A stretch of 64,000 bases of DNA from an uncultured Thomasclavelia sp. GTDB lineage: Bacteria > Bacillota_I > Bacilli_A > Erysipelotrichales > Coprobacillaceae. How positions within the stretch are numbered: position 1 is the first letter of the stretch; each line of letters starts with the position of its first letter. The notes below the pieces were generated by a model. It made no database searches. It saw only the letters and a program-made list of their open reading frames with translations, and was not told where the DNA came from. Location: assembly GCA_910588165.1 (NCBI GenBank), contig CAJUOR010000001.1:1-64000 (forward strand), in the 5' to 3' direction. A program made the position numbers and the translations under genes. This document shows, one piece after another, positions 63,589-64,000 of this stretch.

Positions 63589-64000
63589 ATAATCACCTTC
63601 TTATGTCTAGCTACATGACAACAAATCGCAACGGCAACAGGCATTCCGGCAATATGTGTCGGTAATGTTTCAATATGTAAAGCAAGTGCTGTCGTCTTGC
63701 CACCAAAACCTGCCGGACCAATGCCCAACTGATTGATGGCTTCTAATAATTCTTGTTCTAAGGCAGCATATCTTTGATCTTGATGGTGGCTGTCTAAAGG
63801 CTTTAACATCGCCTTTTTAGCACTTAGCGCAACCGTTTCAAAATTACCGCCAATCCCTACACCGATAACCATTGGCGGACAAGCATTCGCTCCGGCACTT
63901 TCTACAGTTTTCAAGACAAAATCTTTAACACCCTCTACCCCGTCACTTGGCTTTAACATTTTTATCTGCGACATATTCTCAGACCCAAAGCCTTTAGGCG
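63585..64000 (-). CDS. Class I fumarate hydratase, alpha subunit (partial at right edge)
   Basis: The gene runs off the window. The frame is open to base 64000, and PKGFGSENMSQIKML is read upstream of the first internal Met, matching the fumarase alpha block GGPKGFGSENMS. CPPMVIGVGIGGN carries a cysteine likely to bind the iron-sulfur cluster. The visible part is the C-terminal half of the alpha chain. It is followed by the beta gene with a 4-bp overlap. Confidence 0.9.
   Translation of the reverse strand, partial: PKGFGSENMSQIKMLKPSDGVEGVKDFVLKTVESAGANACPPMVIGVGIGGNFETVALSAKKAMLKPLDSHHQDQRYAALEQELLEAINQLGIGPAGFGGKTTALALHIETLPTHIAGMPVAVAICCHVARHKKVII

Noticed and set aside
1..64000. tRNA, rRNA, CRISPR arrays, prophage or insertion sequences
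   Set aside because: No clover-leaf genes, direct repeat-spacer pattern, integrase or transposase reading frames were found by eye; a tRNAscan or CRISPR search would settle it.

Overview
The window is a gene-dense stretch of a low-GC, fermentative Bacillota (Firmicutes) chromosome. Erysipelotrichia is my best guess, from the low GC, a eukaryote-type prolyl-tRNA synthetase, a pyruvate formate-lyase (PFL) with its own activase, RNase J, Spx, a YtrA-type GntR regulator and a ComK-like protein. This placement is inference. I see no rRNA, tRNA, CRISPR array, prophage, insertion sequence or replication origin. Most transcription units end in clear intrinsic terminators.

Layout. 0.2-7 kb: proS, a membrane TPR-like protein, SbcCD nuclease and a GNAT (minus strand). 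7-12.5 kb: dUTPase with a small FakA-like domain protein; the shikimate/chorismate operon aroA-aroC-chorismate mutase-aroK (minus); a lipid kinase and an SRAP protein. 12.5-19.3 kb: thioredoxin; a GntR-ABC-permease-permease operon with a palindromic operator; an AzgA-type purine permease. 19.4-25.4 kb: a MacAB-like exporter with two adaptors, and a ROK kinase. 25.4-33.6 kb: a membrane protein, DegV, RNase J, a degenerate phosphoesterase, a flavin reductase-like protein and TrkH/TrkA. 33.6-38.1 kb: the PFL locus. 38-45.9 kb: GNAT, RodA/FtsW, RluA, NAD kinase, CYTH, a P-type ATPase, a HAD hydrolase and Spx. 46-52.7 kb: trpS, a DUF3603-like protein, a ComK-like protein with an amidase-like partner, RidA, membrane proteins, TrmL and RdgB. 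52.8-64 kb: tandem ChbG deacetylases, AsnA, TldD/PmbA, a P-type ATPase behind a yybP-ykoY-type Mn2+ riboswitch, a VanY-type carboxypeptidase, and class I fumarase beta and alpha subunits (alpha runs off the right edge).

The most unusual locus is the PFL cluster. PFL is split: the 688-residue catalytic subunit has the Cys-Cys pair but ends where the glycyl-radical domain should begin. That domain is a separate 80-residue gene with the RVSGYA loop. Between them lies a 68-residue gene that looks like a second copy of the domain start, in which the glycyl loop is replaced by an acidic tail with two cysteines. A lone cellobiose-type IIB gene follows, then the PFL activase. Upstream is a membrane-tethered, Cys-less glucose-type EIIB domain.

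A second theme is recognisable enzyme folds whose catalytic residues are gone: the metallophosphoesterase at 29.1 kb, the amidase next to the ComK-like gene at 48 kb, the thioredoxin-like protein at 50.5 kb, the EIIB domain and the 68-residue PFL piece. All motif and family calls were made by eye; no database search or fold prediction was run.
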